A stretch of 64,000 nt of DNA from Caproicibacter fermentans (GTDB taxonomy: Bacteria > Bacillota > Clostridia > Oscillospirales > Acutalibacteraceae), in contig NZ_VWXL01000053.1 of NCBI RefSeq assembly GCF_009746625.1, forward strand, positions 1 to 64,000, in the 5' to 3' direction. Of this stretch, positions 51,836 through 59,534 are shown piece by piece. The first letter of the stretch is position 1. Each line of letters opens with the position of its first letter. The translations under genes and the position numbers were made by a program. The notes beneath the pieces were generated by a model. That model saw only the letters and a program-made list of their open reading frames with translations, did no database searches and was not told the origin of the DNA.

Positions 51836-52063
51836 TTATTCCAGCTTTAAAGCACGCATGGGGCAGGATTTTACACATTTCCCGCACCGGATGCATTTGT
51901 CGGAATTGACGGTGGGCGCATGATAGCCCTCCTGATGCAGCGCCCCGACCGGACAAACCCTGACGGAAGGGCAGGGGTGATTTTGCGGGCAGCGGCTGAT
52001 TTTTACAATCAGCGTCTTGTCTTTTGCGCTGTTTTCTCCGGACTTTCCAAGGCCGAAAATCAT
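51836..52063 (-). CDS. [4Fe-4S] ferredoxin-like protein
   Basis: A 75-residue electron carrier. The second half has a standard cluster motif, CIRCGKCVKSCPMRAL (CX2CX2CX3CP); the first has SRCPQNHPCPSVRVCPVGAL, where only three or four cysteines with unusual spacing can form a second cluster. This is a modified 2[4Fe-4S] ferredoxin of the type CPQNHPCP that is frequent in Clostridia. GGGAG precedes the ATG. It is the first gene of a two-gene unit with the DUF6132-like protein. Partners are unknown. Confidence 0.85.
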   Translation of the reverse strand: MIFGLGKSGENSAKDKTLIVKISRCPQNHPCPSVRVCPVGALHQEGYHAPTVNSDKCIRCGKCVKSCPMRALKLE

Positions 52064-52150
52064 GGTGAAACTCCCTTTTCATAAATAGTATGTTTTTATT
52101 ATACTCCCTTGCAAATCAGGTTCCGTGATCAGATCACACAGGAAATGCGG

Positions 52151-52184
52151 CGGCCGGGCGCCCCGTTTCCGGAGCGCCCGGCCG
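52151..52184. terminator. GC-rich hairpin after the acetyltransferase gene
   Basis: CGGCCGGGCGC(C)CC pairs with GG(A)GCGCCCGGCCG across GTTTCC. On the minus strand it lies 10 bases after the stop at 52194 and is followed by CCGCATTTCC, a weak T-tract. Confidence 0.5.
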
Positions 52185-52193
52185 AAAAATCCG

Positions 52194-52826
52194 TTATTCG
52201 TTCGTTATTTTCTCGACCTTGCCGCTCATGATTTCCCATAAGTGTCTACGAATCTTTTCATAAGGCCAGTTCCACCACCCGAGCTTTTGCAGCATGGCGA
52301 TGGTCTTTAAGACGTATCTCTTTCTGATTTCCCTTGCCGGGACGCCGCCGACGATGGCATAGGGCGGCACGTCTTTTGTGACGACGGCCCTTGTACCGAT
52401 GATCGCGCCGTTGCCGATCGTCACGCCCTGCATGATGACGGCTTCATAGCCGATCCAAACGTCGTTGCCGATGACAATGTCCCCTTTGTTATCCCAGGCC
52501 TCGGTGACGTTTTTCCAGTCCAGCCCCCATTCGTCCGCGAGGATCGGAAACGGATAGGTGGAAAGCGACTGTAACGTGTGGTTTGCGCTTGTAAAGATAA
52601 ATTTGGCGCCGCACGCGATGGAACAGAATTTCCCGATTATCAGCTTTTCCCGGTTGACGGGATAATGATAAAGGACATTGTTTTTTTCAAAACGGGTCGG
52701 GTCGTTTACGAAATCGTTGTAGAACGTATAATCTCCGACCGCGATATTGGGGTCTTTCACAACGTTCTTTAAAAATACGGTTTCATGGTCGCCACGGGGA
52801 TAAATGCTTTTTTCCGGAATAGTCAT
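52194..52826 (-). CDS. CatB/Vat-like hexapeptide acetyltransferase
   Basis: A 210-residue left-handed beta-helix acetyltransferase of the xenobiotic group (CatB chloramphenicol and Vat streptogramin acetyltransferases). Seen: YTFYNDFVNDPTRFEKN, LIIGKFCSIACGAKFIFTSANHT with the catalytic histidine, DIVIGNDVWIGYEAVIMQGVTIGNGAIIGTRAVVT-type hexapeptide repeats (around residues 115-150) and PYAIVGGVPAREIRKRY. ATG 52826 has AAGGAG at 8 bases; ATG 52832 is too close. It may acetylate an antibiotic or a sugar; family members in environmental bacteria are often not resistance determinants. Confidence 0.87.
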   Translation of the reverse strand: MTIPEKSIYPRGDHETVFLKNVVKDPNIAVGDYTFYNDFVNDPTRFEKNNVLYHYPVNREKLIIGKFCSIACGAKFIFTSANHTLQSLSTYPFPILADEWGLDWKNVTEAWDNKGDIVIGNDVWIGYEAVIMQGVTIGNGAIIGTRAVVTKDVPPYAIVGGVPAREIRKRYVLKTIAMLQKLGWWNWPYEKIRRHLWEIMSGKVEKITNE

Positions 52827-52918
52827 TTTCATGCTCCTTACTTCATTTTGTAAAACTGCAAACTATTCCGGCAGTTACAATGCACCTTTTCATCGAACCA
52901 CCACCTGTTAATGAATTC

Positions 52919-52947
52919 AGTATATCCAACTTTCGCACGCAAGTAAA
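52919..52947 (-). promoter_or_regulatory. Promoter of the acetyltransferase gene
   Basis: On the minus strand: TTTACT (52942-52947), 17-base spacer, TATACT (52919-52924). Confidence 0.65.
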
Positions 52948-53001
52948 GGCTCAACGGCGAATGATTTTCTGCGAAATCAAAGGCAAATATGAAAAATACT
53001 A

Positions 53002-53030
53002 TTGAACTGACCGACGCTTCTGGTTAAAAT
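53002..53030 (+). promoter_or_regulatory. Promoter of the DUF3842 gene
   Basis: TTGAAC (53002-53007), 17-base spacer, TAAAAT (53025-53030). In the leader, CTGCCGCC (53082-53089) pairs with GGCGGCAG (53095-53102), a stable hairpin directly before the AAAGGAAA ribosome site. Confidence 0.6.
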
Positions 53031-53114
53031 AAGAAAAGACGCTCAGGCTGTTTTCATTTATGCCGGACCGGCCGAAAAGGCCTGCCGCCAGGAAGGCGGC
53101 AGAAAGGAAACGAT

Positions 53115-53540
53115 ATGAATATCTTAGTCATCGACGGCCAGGGGGGCAGCCTTGGAAAACAGTTGATCGCTCAGCTTCGCAAAGCTCTGCCGGAGCAGCC
53201 GGTTACCGCGGTCGGCACAAACAGCATTGCCACGGCGGCAATGCTGAAAGCCGGGGCCGACGCCGGTGCCACAGGCGAAAATCCGGTTCTTTTCGGCAGC
53301 GCCTGGGCCGATCTTATCCTGGGACCGATCGGAATCCTGATCGCGGATTCCCTTTTTGGGGAAATCACGCCTGCCATGTCGGCGGCGGTGGGAAAAAGCC
53401 ATGCCAAAAAAATTCTGATTCCCATCAGCAAATGCAACTGCATGGTCGCCGGAATCCCGGAGTTGCCCCTGTCCCGTTATATTGAATCCGCCGTCTCGAC
53501 GACGGTCAATTTTGTTCAGGCTGAACATACAAAAGATTAA
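53115..53540 (+). CDS. DUF3842 family protein
   Basis: A 141-residue conserved clostridial protein. It opens with MNILVIDGQGGSLGKQLIAQL, a Rossmann-like beta strand and glycine-rich loop, followed by VTAVGTNSIATAAMLKAGAD and GENPVLFGSAWADLILGPIGILIADSLFGEITP. Near the end KCNCMVAGIPELPLSRYI carries a Cys-x-Cys. These fit DUF3842 as I know it; the function is not known, though the loop hints at nucleotide or metabolite binding. GAAAGGAAACGAT precedes the ATG. The next gene, an ECF S-component, starts 61 bases on, suggesting a joint vitamin- or cofactor-related role. Confidence 0.82.
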   Translation: MNILVIDGQGGSLGKQLIAQLRKALPEQPVTAVGTNSIATAAMLKAGADAGATGENPVLFGSAWADLILGPIGILIADSLFGEITPAMSAAVGKSHAKKILIPISKCNCMVAGIPELPLSRYIESAVSTTVNFVQAEHTKD

Positions 53541-53601
53541 AGTATCATGAAGATATTTTTCTTTCCCAAGGGAAGGCCAACTTATATTGGGAGGAAAAAT
53601 T

Positions 53602-54165
53602 ATGGAATCCAATCAAAAAGCACTTGCATCTCATGCCGAAGGTTTGTCTTCGGTGCAAAATCTGATTTTTTCCGCGCTGTTTCTGGCACTTGGCCTGTTG
53701 CTGCCCTTTCTCACGGGGCAGGTCCCTCAGATTGGTTCAATGCTGCTGCCTATGCATATCCCGGTCCTTCTCTGCGGATTCTTATGCGGCTGGCCTTACG
53801 GCTTGCTGGTCGGGCTGATCACGCCTTTGTTCCGTTCCGTTCTGTTCGGTATGCCCCCGATTTACCCGACCGCGGCGGCGATGGCGCTGGAGCTTGCCTC
53901 ATACGGCTTTTTCAGCGGATTTTTTTACAGAAAGTTCCCGAAGACGATTTCGTCAATTTACGCCGCTCTGATTTTGTCCATGATTTTGGGCCGCGTCATT
54001 TGGGGCGGAGCCAGTATTTTTCTGTATCAGGCGGCTGGAAAAGGGTTCACTTGGGTGATGTTTCTCGGCGGGGCGTTTCTGAACGCAATCCCCGGAATCG
54101 TTCTTCAAATTATTGTGATTCCGGCGCTGGTCGCCGTTCTCCGGAAAACGGCTGCACACCGCTAA
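53602..54165 (+). CDS. ECF transporter S component, substrate unknown
   Basis: A membrane protein of 187 residues with six hydrophobic segments, typical of the substrate-binding subunit of energy-coupling-factor vitamin importers. The stretch PMHIPVLLCGFLCGWPYGLL followed by GLITPLFRSVLFGMPP and AMALELASYGFFSG resembles a common uncharacterised clostridial S-component family. GGGAGG lies 7 bases before ATG 53602. The shared ECF energising module (EcfAA'T) is not in the window, as usual for group II systems. No vitamin riboswitch was seen upstream, so the substrate cannot be assigned. Confidence 0.8.
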   Translation: MESNQKALASHAEGLSSVQNLIFSALFLALGLLLPFLTGQVPQIGSMLLPMHIPVLLCGFLCGWPYGLLVGLITPLFRSVLFGMPPIYPTAAAMALELASYGFFSGFFYRKFPKTISSIYAALILSMILGRVIWGGASIFLYQAAGKGFTWVMFLGGAFLNAIPGIVLQIIVIPALVAVLRKTAAHR

Positions 54166-54207
54166 CCCAAAATCACTGCCCCTTTTCCGCGGCCGTGTAC
54201 CCGCATG

Positions 54208-54246
54208 GAAAGTCTCCGAAGAAAGCGGGGACTTTCTTTTTGTTTT
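54208..54246 (+). terminator. Terminator after the ECF S-component gene
   Basis: GAAAGTC(T)CCG (54208-54218) pairs with CGG(G)GACTTTC (54226-54236), followed by TTTTTGTTTT. Confidence 0.8.
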
Positions 54247-54366
54247 ATATGAACGGATTTTCCAATGATCCGAGTAAAATATTTTCTGTTCTGTTTCTTT
54301 ACTTTGCTTTCTGTTCATGCCATAATTGATATAATAATTGTTTTGACAAGTGAATCTGGAGGCCGT

Positions 54367-55362
54367 ATGAAAAGAATTCTGATGCTGACTACGGGCGGGA
54401 CGATCGCCTCCGAACCGACCGAGGAAGGCTTGGTTCCCGCGATGGACGGCCGCCTGCTTGCGGCATACCTGAACGGGCTTGCCGCGGAAAACCAGCTTCA
54501 AATAGAAAACCTGTACCAGCTGGACAGCTCCAATATCCAGCCGGAGGAGTGGCAGGGGATGGCGCGTGCCGTTGCTTCCCGGTTTCAGCAGTACGACGGC
54601 ATTGTCATGACCCACGGAACGGATACCATGGCCTATACCGCTTCGGTGCTGTCCTTTATGCTTCGGAACATTCCGGTTCCGGTTGTGCTGACCGGTTCTC
54701 AGCTCCCGATCCGGCACCCGCTGACCGACGGCGTTGAAAATCTGCGCTGTGCTTTTGCCATGGCGACCAGCGGAAGGGCGGGCGTTTTTGTCGCGTTCGA
54801 CCGAAAAATCATTCTGGGAACCAGGGCGGTCAAGGTGCGCACGACGGGATTCGACGCCTTTGAAAGCGTCAACTGCCCCTACGCGGCGATGGTGGATTCC
54901 ACAGGGCTGAATCTGAACGAGGCCGTCCTGCAAAAGCCTTCGGGTGATTTTCAGCTGGAAGACCGCCTCTGCGACGGCGTCATTTTAATCAAGCTGACGC
55001 CGGGCTTAAATCCGGAAATCTTCGATATGCTGCTGCAAATGCAGTACAAGGGGATCGTGATTGAAGCGTTCGGCGCGGGCGGCCTGAATTTTGTCCGCCG
55101 CGACTTGATTTCCAAACTGCACAAGGTGGTACAGTCCGGCATTCCGGTCGTGGTTTGCAGCCAGTGCCTTTACGAACGGAGCGATTTTACCATTTATCAG
55201 GCGGGGCAGAAGGCCCTGGAGTCAGGGGTGCTGCAGGCCTATGACATGACGACCGAGGCTGCGGTCACAAAGCTGATGTGGGCGCTGGGGCAGACAAACC
55301 GTCCGGGGGAAATCCGACGGATTTTTGAAACCTGTTACGCCGGAGAAGTCAGCCTTACATAA
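54367..55362 (+). CDS. ansA: Type I L-asparaginase
   Basis: A 331-residue cytoplasmic amidohydrolase that converts asparagine to aspartate and ammonia. The first catalytic threonine is in LMLTTGGTIASEP (near residue 9-12) and the second in IVMTHGTDTMAYTAS (near residue 80), both family signatures; VLTGSQLPIRHPLTDGVENL and VVIEAFGAGGLNF follow. No signal peptide, so the cytoplasmic type I form. ATG 54367 has TGGAGG upstream; the frame is open to 54265, but that stretch is promoter-like with a TATAAT at 54330-54335. The gene could supply ammonium, but no regulatory link to nif is visible. Confidence 0.92.
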   Translation: MKRILMLTTGGTIASEPTEEGLVPAMDGRLLAAYLNGLAAENQLQIENLYQLDSSNIQPEEWQGMARAVASRFQQYDGIVMTHGTDTMAYTASVLSFMLRNIPVPVVLTGSQLPIRHPLTDGVENLRCAFAMATSGRAGVFVAFDRKIILGTRAVKVRTTGFDAFESVNCPYAAMVDSTGLNLNEAVLQKPSGDFQLEDRLCDGVILIKLTPGLNPEIFDMLLQMQYKGIVIEAFGAGGLNFVRRDLISKLHKVVQSGIPVVVCSQCLYERSDFTIYQAGQKALESGVLQAYDMTTEAAVTKLMWALGQTNRPGEIRRIFETCYAGEVSLT

Positions 55363-55465
55363 ACCGGCAAAAGACATATTCCGTGTACGGCGTTGCCTCT
55401 CCGCTTTCTTTAGAGAAACGGAGTAAATCATCTCCGGAAGATCAGTTTAAAGGAGCATCATTAAG

Positions 55466-56323
55466 ATGAACGGTGTTGTTGATGTGGGCGGCGGTTTGCG
55501 AGGGATCTATGGGGCCGGTGTTTTTGACTGCTGCCTGGAGCAAGGAATTCAGTTCGATTACTGTATCGGCGTCTCCGCCGGCAGCGCGAACATCGCATCC
55601 TACCTGGGAAAACAGAAGGGCAGAAATTACCGGTTCTATACGGAATACTCCTTCCGCAGGCAATATATGAGCTTAAAGAATCTGGTCCATACGGGTTCCT
55701 ACATCAATATGGATTACGTTTACGGCGATCTTTCCAATCAGGACGGAGAAGACCCTCTGAATTTCAAAGAGATCGAACGGTTCGCCGGCGAGATGAAGAC
55801 CGTTGCGCTGAAAGCTGAGACGGGAGAAACCATTTATTTTGATAAAACGGACATGAAGCAGGATCACTACGATATTCTCAAAGCGTCGTCCTGTATCCCG
55901 GGCGTTTGCGAGCCGTATTTGGTCAACGGCATCCCCTGCTTTGACGGAGGGCTGGCAGATCCCGTCCCGGTTCAAAAAGCGTTTGACGACGGATGCGACA
56001 GAGTGGTGGTGATTCTGACCAAGCCTTTGAATTTTATCCGCGCGCAGAAGGATGATGCCCGCATGGTCAGGCTTTTAAGACGAAAATATCCGGTTGCGGC
56101 GGACTGCCTTTCCCACCGGTATCGGAAGTACAATGACGGTGTTGCGCTGGCAAAGAAATATGCCGGGCGGGGCAGTGCGCTGATTCTTGCCCCGGACGAC
56201 TGCTGCGGGATGAAGACACTGACGAAAAACAAGGAATGTATGGAGCAGATGTATCGGAAGGGGTACGCCGACGCACGAAAGATCGAAGGCTTTCTGAAAC
56301 GGAAATTCGTGAGTTTCTTTTAA
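55466..56323 (+). CDS. Patatin-like phospholipase
   Basis: A 285-residue lipid acyl hydrolase. The oxyanion loop is VDVGGGLRGIYGAGV near residue 5-18, the nucleophile elbow is IGVSAGSANIAS near residue 40, and the catalytic aspartate is in CFDGGLADPVPV near residue 160; this is a complete Ser-Asp dyad. No signal peptide. It belongs to the YjjU/RssA-like bacterial patatins. GGAGCATCATTAAG precedes the ATG. The stop overlaps the stop of the convergent glycosyltransferase gene by 4 bases, with no terminator between. A CTCCG/CGGAG hairpin lies before it near 55400-55423. Confidence 0.88.
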   Translation: MNGVVDVGGGLRGIYGAGVFDCCLEQGIQFDYCIGVSAGSANIASYLGKQKGRNYRFYTEYSFRRQYMSLKNLVHTGSYINMDYVYGDLSNQDGEDPLNFKEIERFAGEMKTVALKAETGETIYFDKTDMKQDHYDILKASSCIPGVCEPYLVNGIPCFDGGLADPVPVQKAFDDGCDRVVVILTKPLNFIRAQKDDARMVRLLRRKYPVAADCLSHRYRKYNDGVALAKKYAGRGSALILAPDDCCGMKTLTKNKECMEQMYRKGYADARKIEGFLKRKFVSFF

Positions 56324-58110
56324 CCCTTGGCCGCTGCGGCGAGTGTTTTCGAAAGGATCGAAAGTCCTTCCGCATCGATTTCGCCGGTGACGCAGATCGA
56401 GCGTTTCAGCTCGCGGCACGCCAGCTCTGCGTAACCGTATCGATAGCACAGCTTGCCGAGTCGAATCAGAACGCCGCGATCGTCGATCTGATTCAGAAGC
56501 TGTACGGCTTTTGTAAATTCGTTTAGCAGGCCGCCCCGCAGCAGGATTTCCAGCAGACCGAAAATGGAGTCCGCACAGAGATGCGGTTCCTTCCGGTTTT
56601 TGCTCAGGATCGGGCAGGGTTCCCCTTTGAGCAGCGCCCGAAACGCGGTCGCGGCAGCGGCGTCGGCGGCAGAGAGCCCGAAGGATAGCTCATCTGTCTC
56701 CACAGGCGCCGCGGAGGGGTCCACCAGGCTGCAAAGGGCGCGGAAGAATGCGGCGCGGCTGTCCGCGCGTACATCGGGAGTCCGCGACAGGCACCGGTAC
56801 GCGCGCCGGTACTGCCCCAGAAAAAACCGGCAGACTCCTTCATCATAACGGGCGGCGGTGCAGCATGCCGGCGCCCGTTTTTGCGCCCTGACGGCAAACT
56901 GCAGGGCCTCAAGGTACATCCGCCGGTCGTAAAACAGATCGGACAGCATCAAAAAAGAACAGAAGTCTTTATCCGACAGCCGCAAAAGGCTCGACTTAAC
57001 CTGAACAGGGGTGCAGCCCTTAGCGAACAGCAGATATGCCATGCGGGCAAACGCTTCCCGGTCGCGGGGATTCAGGCGAATGGCTTTACGGCAGTAACGA
57101 AGAGCGAGCTCCGGTTCCCCAAGCTGTTCATATAACACGGACAGCCGGTGATACGGCTTAAAGGAGGAGACGCCGTAGACGCTGTTCATGTCGGAAGGCG
57201 GCGGGCCCATGCGGATGCACTTGCGGCAGGATCGAACGGCTTTCAGCAGCTTGCCCTGACGGTGCAGCATGCACGCCCTTAGGTATTCAAAATCGGTCAG
57301 CCGCGGATACAGCCGGAGCCCCTCCAGAATATACCGCGCCTGATCTTCGTCTCTGCCAAGCTGTTCGCAGCACAGAATCATCCGTGTGAGAAGCATGGTG
57401 CCGTATCCGTAAGCGGGGTCCAGAGTCCGGTAACTCTCACGATAACAATCCATGGCGTCCTCTGCTTTTCCAAGGGCGAGGTATTCATTGCCAAGATTGA
57501 AAAGCATGAAGCCGTTGCCGGGACTGTCTTCCAGCTCCTTTTGAATCAGGGCGATATTGCGCCCGTGCTTCTCTTTTTTTTCAATCTGAGAGGATAAATA
57601 TCCGTAATGGTAGAACCGAATGCCCGAAGCAGTCATGCGCGGCGGGCCTTCGGGACCCGAGAGCTGCTCATGAACGCGCCCTACATAGCGGTACCCTTTG
57701 CCGTTTCGGATCAGCCGGACGTTCATGGTGACCAGAAGGTTGCAGCAGTCCGCCCGGTCCCCCGAATAGCAGAGCGTTTTACCGCAGAAGACTTCAGAAG
57801 CGCCGTCCTCTTCCCGTGCGAGAGCAATCAGTGCGCTACGGTCTTCCGGCTCCAGCTCCTCATCCGCGTCCATGACGAGAATCCAGCTTCCGGCCGCCTT
57901 TGAGAGGGCGTAGTTTCTGGCGTCTGAAAAACTGTCGTTCCACCGGTAAGAGAAAAAGGAGGCCCCGAAATCCCGCGCGATTGAAACGGTGCGGTCTGTG
58001 GAGCCCGTATCCACCAAAATTATTTCACTGACAAGGTCTTTCACGCTGTTCAGACACCTTGTAAGGTTTTCTTCCTCGTTTTTTACAATCATACAAAGAC
58101 TGATTGACAT
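56320..58110 (-). CDS. Family 2 glycosyltransferase with TPR repeats
   Basis: A 596-residue soluble protein. Residues 1-~230 are a GT-A glycosyltransferase: SLCMIVKNEEENLTRCLNSV, ILVDTGSTDRTVSIA, WNDSFSDARNYAL and the metal-binding VMDADEEL, then YRYVGRVHEQL. From ~235 onward come tetratricopeptide-like helices (MLFNLGNEYLALGKAEDAMDCYRES, VLYEQLGEPELALRYCRKAIRLNP). This layout matches the clostridial and SunS-like enzymes that glycosylate peptides or act in surface glycan synthesis. GGAGG precedes the ATG. No bacteriocin precursor gene was found beside it, so the acceptor is unknown. Confidence 0.88.
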   Translation of the reverse strand: MSISLCMIVKNEEENLTRCLNSVKDLVSEIILVDTGSTDRTVSIARDFGASFFSYRWNDSFSDARNYALSKAAGSWILVMDADEELEPEDRSALIALAREEDGASEVFCGKTLCYSGDRADCCNLLVTMNVRLIRNGKGYRYVGRVHEQLSGPEGPPRMTASGIRFYHYGYLSSQIEKKEKHGRNIALIQKELEDSPGNGFMLFNLGNEYLALGKAEDAMDCYRESYRTLDPAYGYGTMLLTRMILCCEQLGRDEDQARYILEGLRLYPRLTDFEYLRACMLHRQGKLLKAVRSCRKCIRMGPPPSDMNSVYGVSSFKPYHRLSVLYEQLGEPELALRYCRKAIRLNPRDREAFARMAYLLFAKGCTPVQVKSSLLRLSDKDFCSFLMLSDLFYDRRMYLEALQFAVRAQKRAPACCTAARYDEGVCRFFLGQYRRAYRCLSRTPDVRADSRAAFFRALCSLVDPSAAPVETDELSFGLSAADAAAATAFRALLKGEPCPILSKNRKEPHLCADSIFGLLEILLRGGLLNEFTKAVQLLNQIDDRGVLIRLGKLCYRYGYAELACRELKRSICVTGEIDAEGLSILSKTLAAAAKG

Positions 58111-58228
58111 TCCGAGCCTCCGTTCCTTTGTGTCACGAATGGAACCGTTTCTTCTTTACTGGTATAGTAAGTAGTTCGGGGGCGGAACGTGACAGGAAGT
58201 TGGTTTGCGTGAGGGCGCCGGGAAAACA

Positions 58229-58258
58229 TAAAAAAGGAGCACCATGAAGTGCCCCTTA
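58229..58258 (-). terminator. Terminator after the secreted DUF3298-like gene
   Basis: On the minus strand AAGGGGCAC pairs with GTGCTCCTT across TTCATG and is followed by TTTTATG; it begins 22 bases after the stop at 58280. Confidence 0.75.
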
Positions 58259-58279
58259 AATACCGCTTTTCTTTTTCTG

Positions 58280-59419
58280 TTATGCGGTTCGATTCAGCTT
58301 TTGGGAAAGGCGGCTGTACGATGGATTCAGCATTTGAGAGATGGATTCAAACGAAACCGGGAATTCCTGAATTCCCGCCGCATAGGGGAAATATTCGTAC
58401 TGCTGGAAGTAGAAGGTGATCCCGTCGCCGGAAAGGTAAAAATCAGGATTGTCGCCGAGCGTTTGAAAAGGAGTATTTTCAAACAATATTTTTTCTTTCA
58501 CGCGCGAGTCGATTTCGTTCCGTACTTTTGCGTCGAAAAATTTCTGATACCCGCTGTCTTTCTTCATGAAATCGAAAAGGGCGAGCTGTTTGCCCGTATT
58601 CAGATCGAAGGCGTACGAGGTCTGTATGGTCGAACCGTGCGCGCCGCCCGCATACTGGTAATTGCTCAGAACGACGCTGAAAAGGCCGTTCTGGCTGTAC
58701 TTGATATCGTAGTCGAAATAGACCGAGCATTGCATCGTGCCGCCGTATTCGTTGCCGGAGGCTTTTTGAATCGCCGCAATGTTTTCAAGCTCCTTTGAGT
58801 TTTTGCGTCCCTGGTCCACGGCGGAATCCGCGGCCTGCTTGAAGATTCCGTTCATGGTCTCAAGCGCCTGCGCGTTCCACGGACCGGACAGCACCGGGTA
58901 CTGAATAGTTGCCGTCAGCAGGCCTTCGGAGAGATCGTTTCGCTTCGTTTCAATGTTCAGGACATTTTGGATGATTCCGCGCACCATGACGGTTTTCTGC
59001 GTTTCGTTGGTTTGCACGTCGAGCCCCAGCAGATGGGACAGCAGGTCGGCGCGCATATAAAGCCTGCCGTTTAACCGCATACAGCCGCCGCCCAGCGTAT
59101 CCTCGGGGGACAGATAGGAGACATTGAGCGTATGCCCGTCTTTCACGATTTGATTTCCGGCCGGGTCAATCTTTATGGTGTCGGAACCGTTTGTCAGGCG
59201 GATGTCGCTGCCGGCATCGGCCGGAGTGACCGTGTAGCTCAAATACCGGCAGACCGGTTCCAACTCCAGATATAGAACTCCGTCATTGTAATAGGCTCCC
59301 GACTGCGTTATGGTCTGCCCCGCTTTTAAATTCATTGCACCGTTTGACGCCGCGAAGCAGTTGATTGGAATCAAAATCAGAAGAACAGCCGTAAAAACCG
59401 CAAGAGTTTTTCTCATCAT
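58280..59419 (-). CDS. Secreted protein: copper amine oxidase N-like domain plus DUF4163/DUF3298
   Basis: A 379-residue exported protein. Signal peptide at 1-23 (AVFTAVLLILIPINCFA). Residues ~30-150 form the beta-rich copper amine oxidase N-terminal-like domain found in many clostridial envelope proteins (GVLYLELEPVCRYLSY, LYMRADLLSHLLGLDV). Residues ~165-365 form a DUF4163/DUF3298 pair as in RsiV-like proteins (ATIQYPVLSG, SYQYAGGAHGS-like text NYQYAGGAHGSTIQTSY, YFPYAAGIQEFPVSFE). No membrane anchor beyond the signal peptide, and no sigma-factor gene beside it, so it is not an evident anti-sigma factor. Probably cell-wall associated; function unknown. Confidence 0.85.
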   Translation of the reverse strand: MMRKTLAVFTAVLLILIPINCFAASNGAMNLKAGQTITQSGAYYNDGVLYLELEPVCRYLSYTVTPADAGSDIRLTNGSDTIKIDPAGNQIVKDGHTLNVSYLSPEDTLGGGCMRLNGRLYMRADLLSHLLGLDVQTNETQKTVMVRGIIQNVLNIETKRNDLSEGLLTATIQYPVLSGPWNAQALETMNGIFKQAADSAVDQGRKNSKELENIAAIQKASGNEYGGTMQCSVYFDYDIKYSQNGLFSVVLSNYQYAGGAHGSTIQTSYAFDLNTGKQLALFDFMKKDSGYQKFFDAKVRNEIDSRVKEKILFENTPFQTLGDNPDFYLSGDGITFYFQQYEYFPYAAGIQEFPVSFESISQMLNPSYSRLSQKLNRTA

Positions 59420-59455
59420 GCAGGTTCCCCCTTAGTCAAATATTCTTATAGTATT

Positions 59456-59484
59456 ATTTTACCAGTCAGGGTTAAACTCTGCAA
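59456..59484 (-). promoter_or_regulatory. Promoter of the secreted DUF3298-like gene
   Basis: On the minus strand: TTGCAG (59479-59484), 17-base spacer, TAAAAT (59456-59461), 37 bases before the start codon. Confidence 0.65.
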
Positions 59485-59534
59485 GGAAATGTGCAAAATA
59501 GTACGCTGAGGGTGTGATTTTTTCGAGAAACAGG

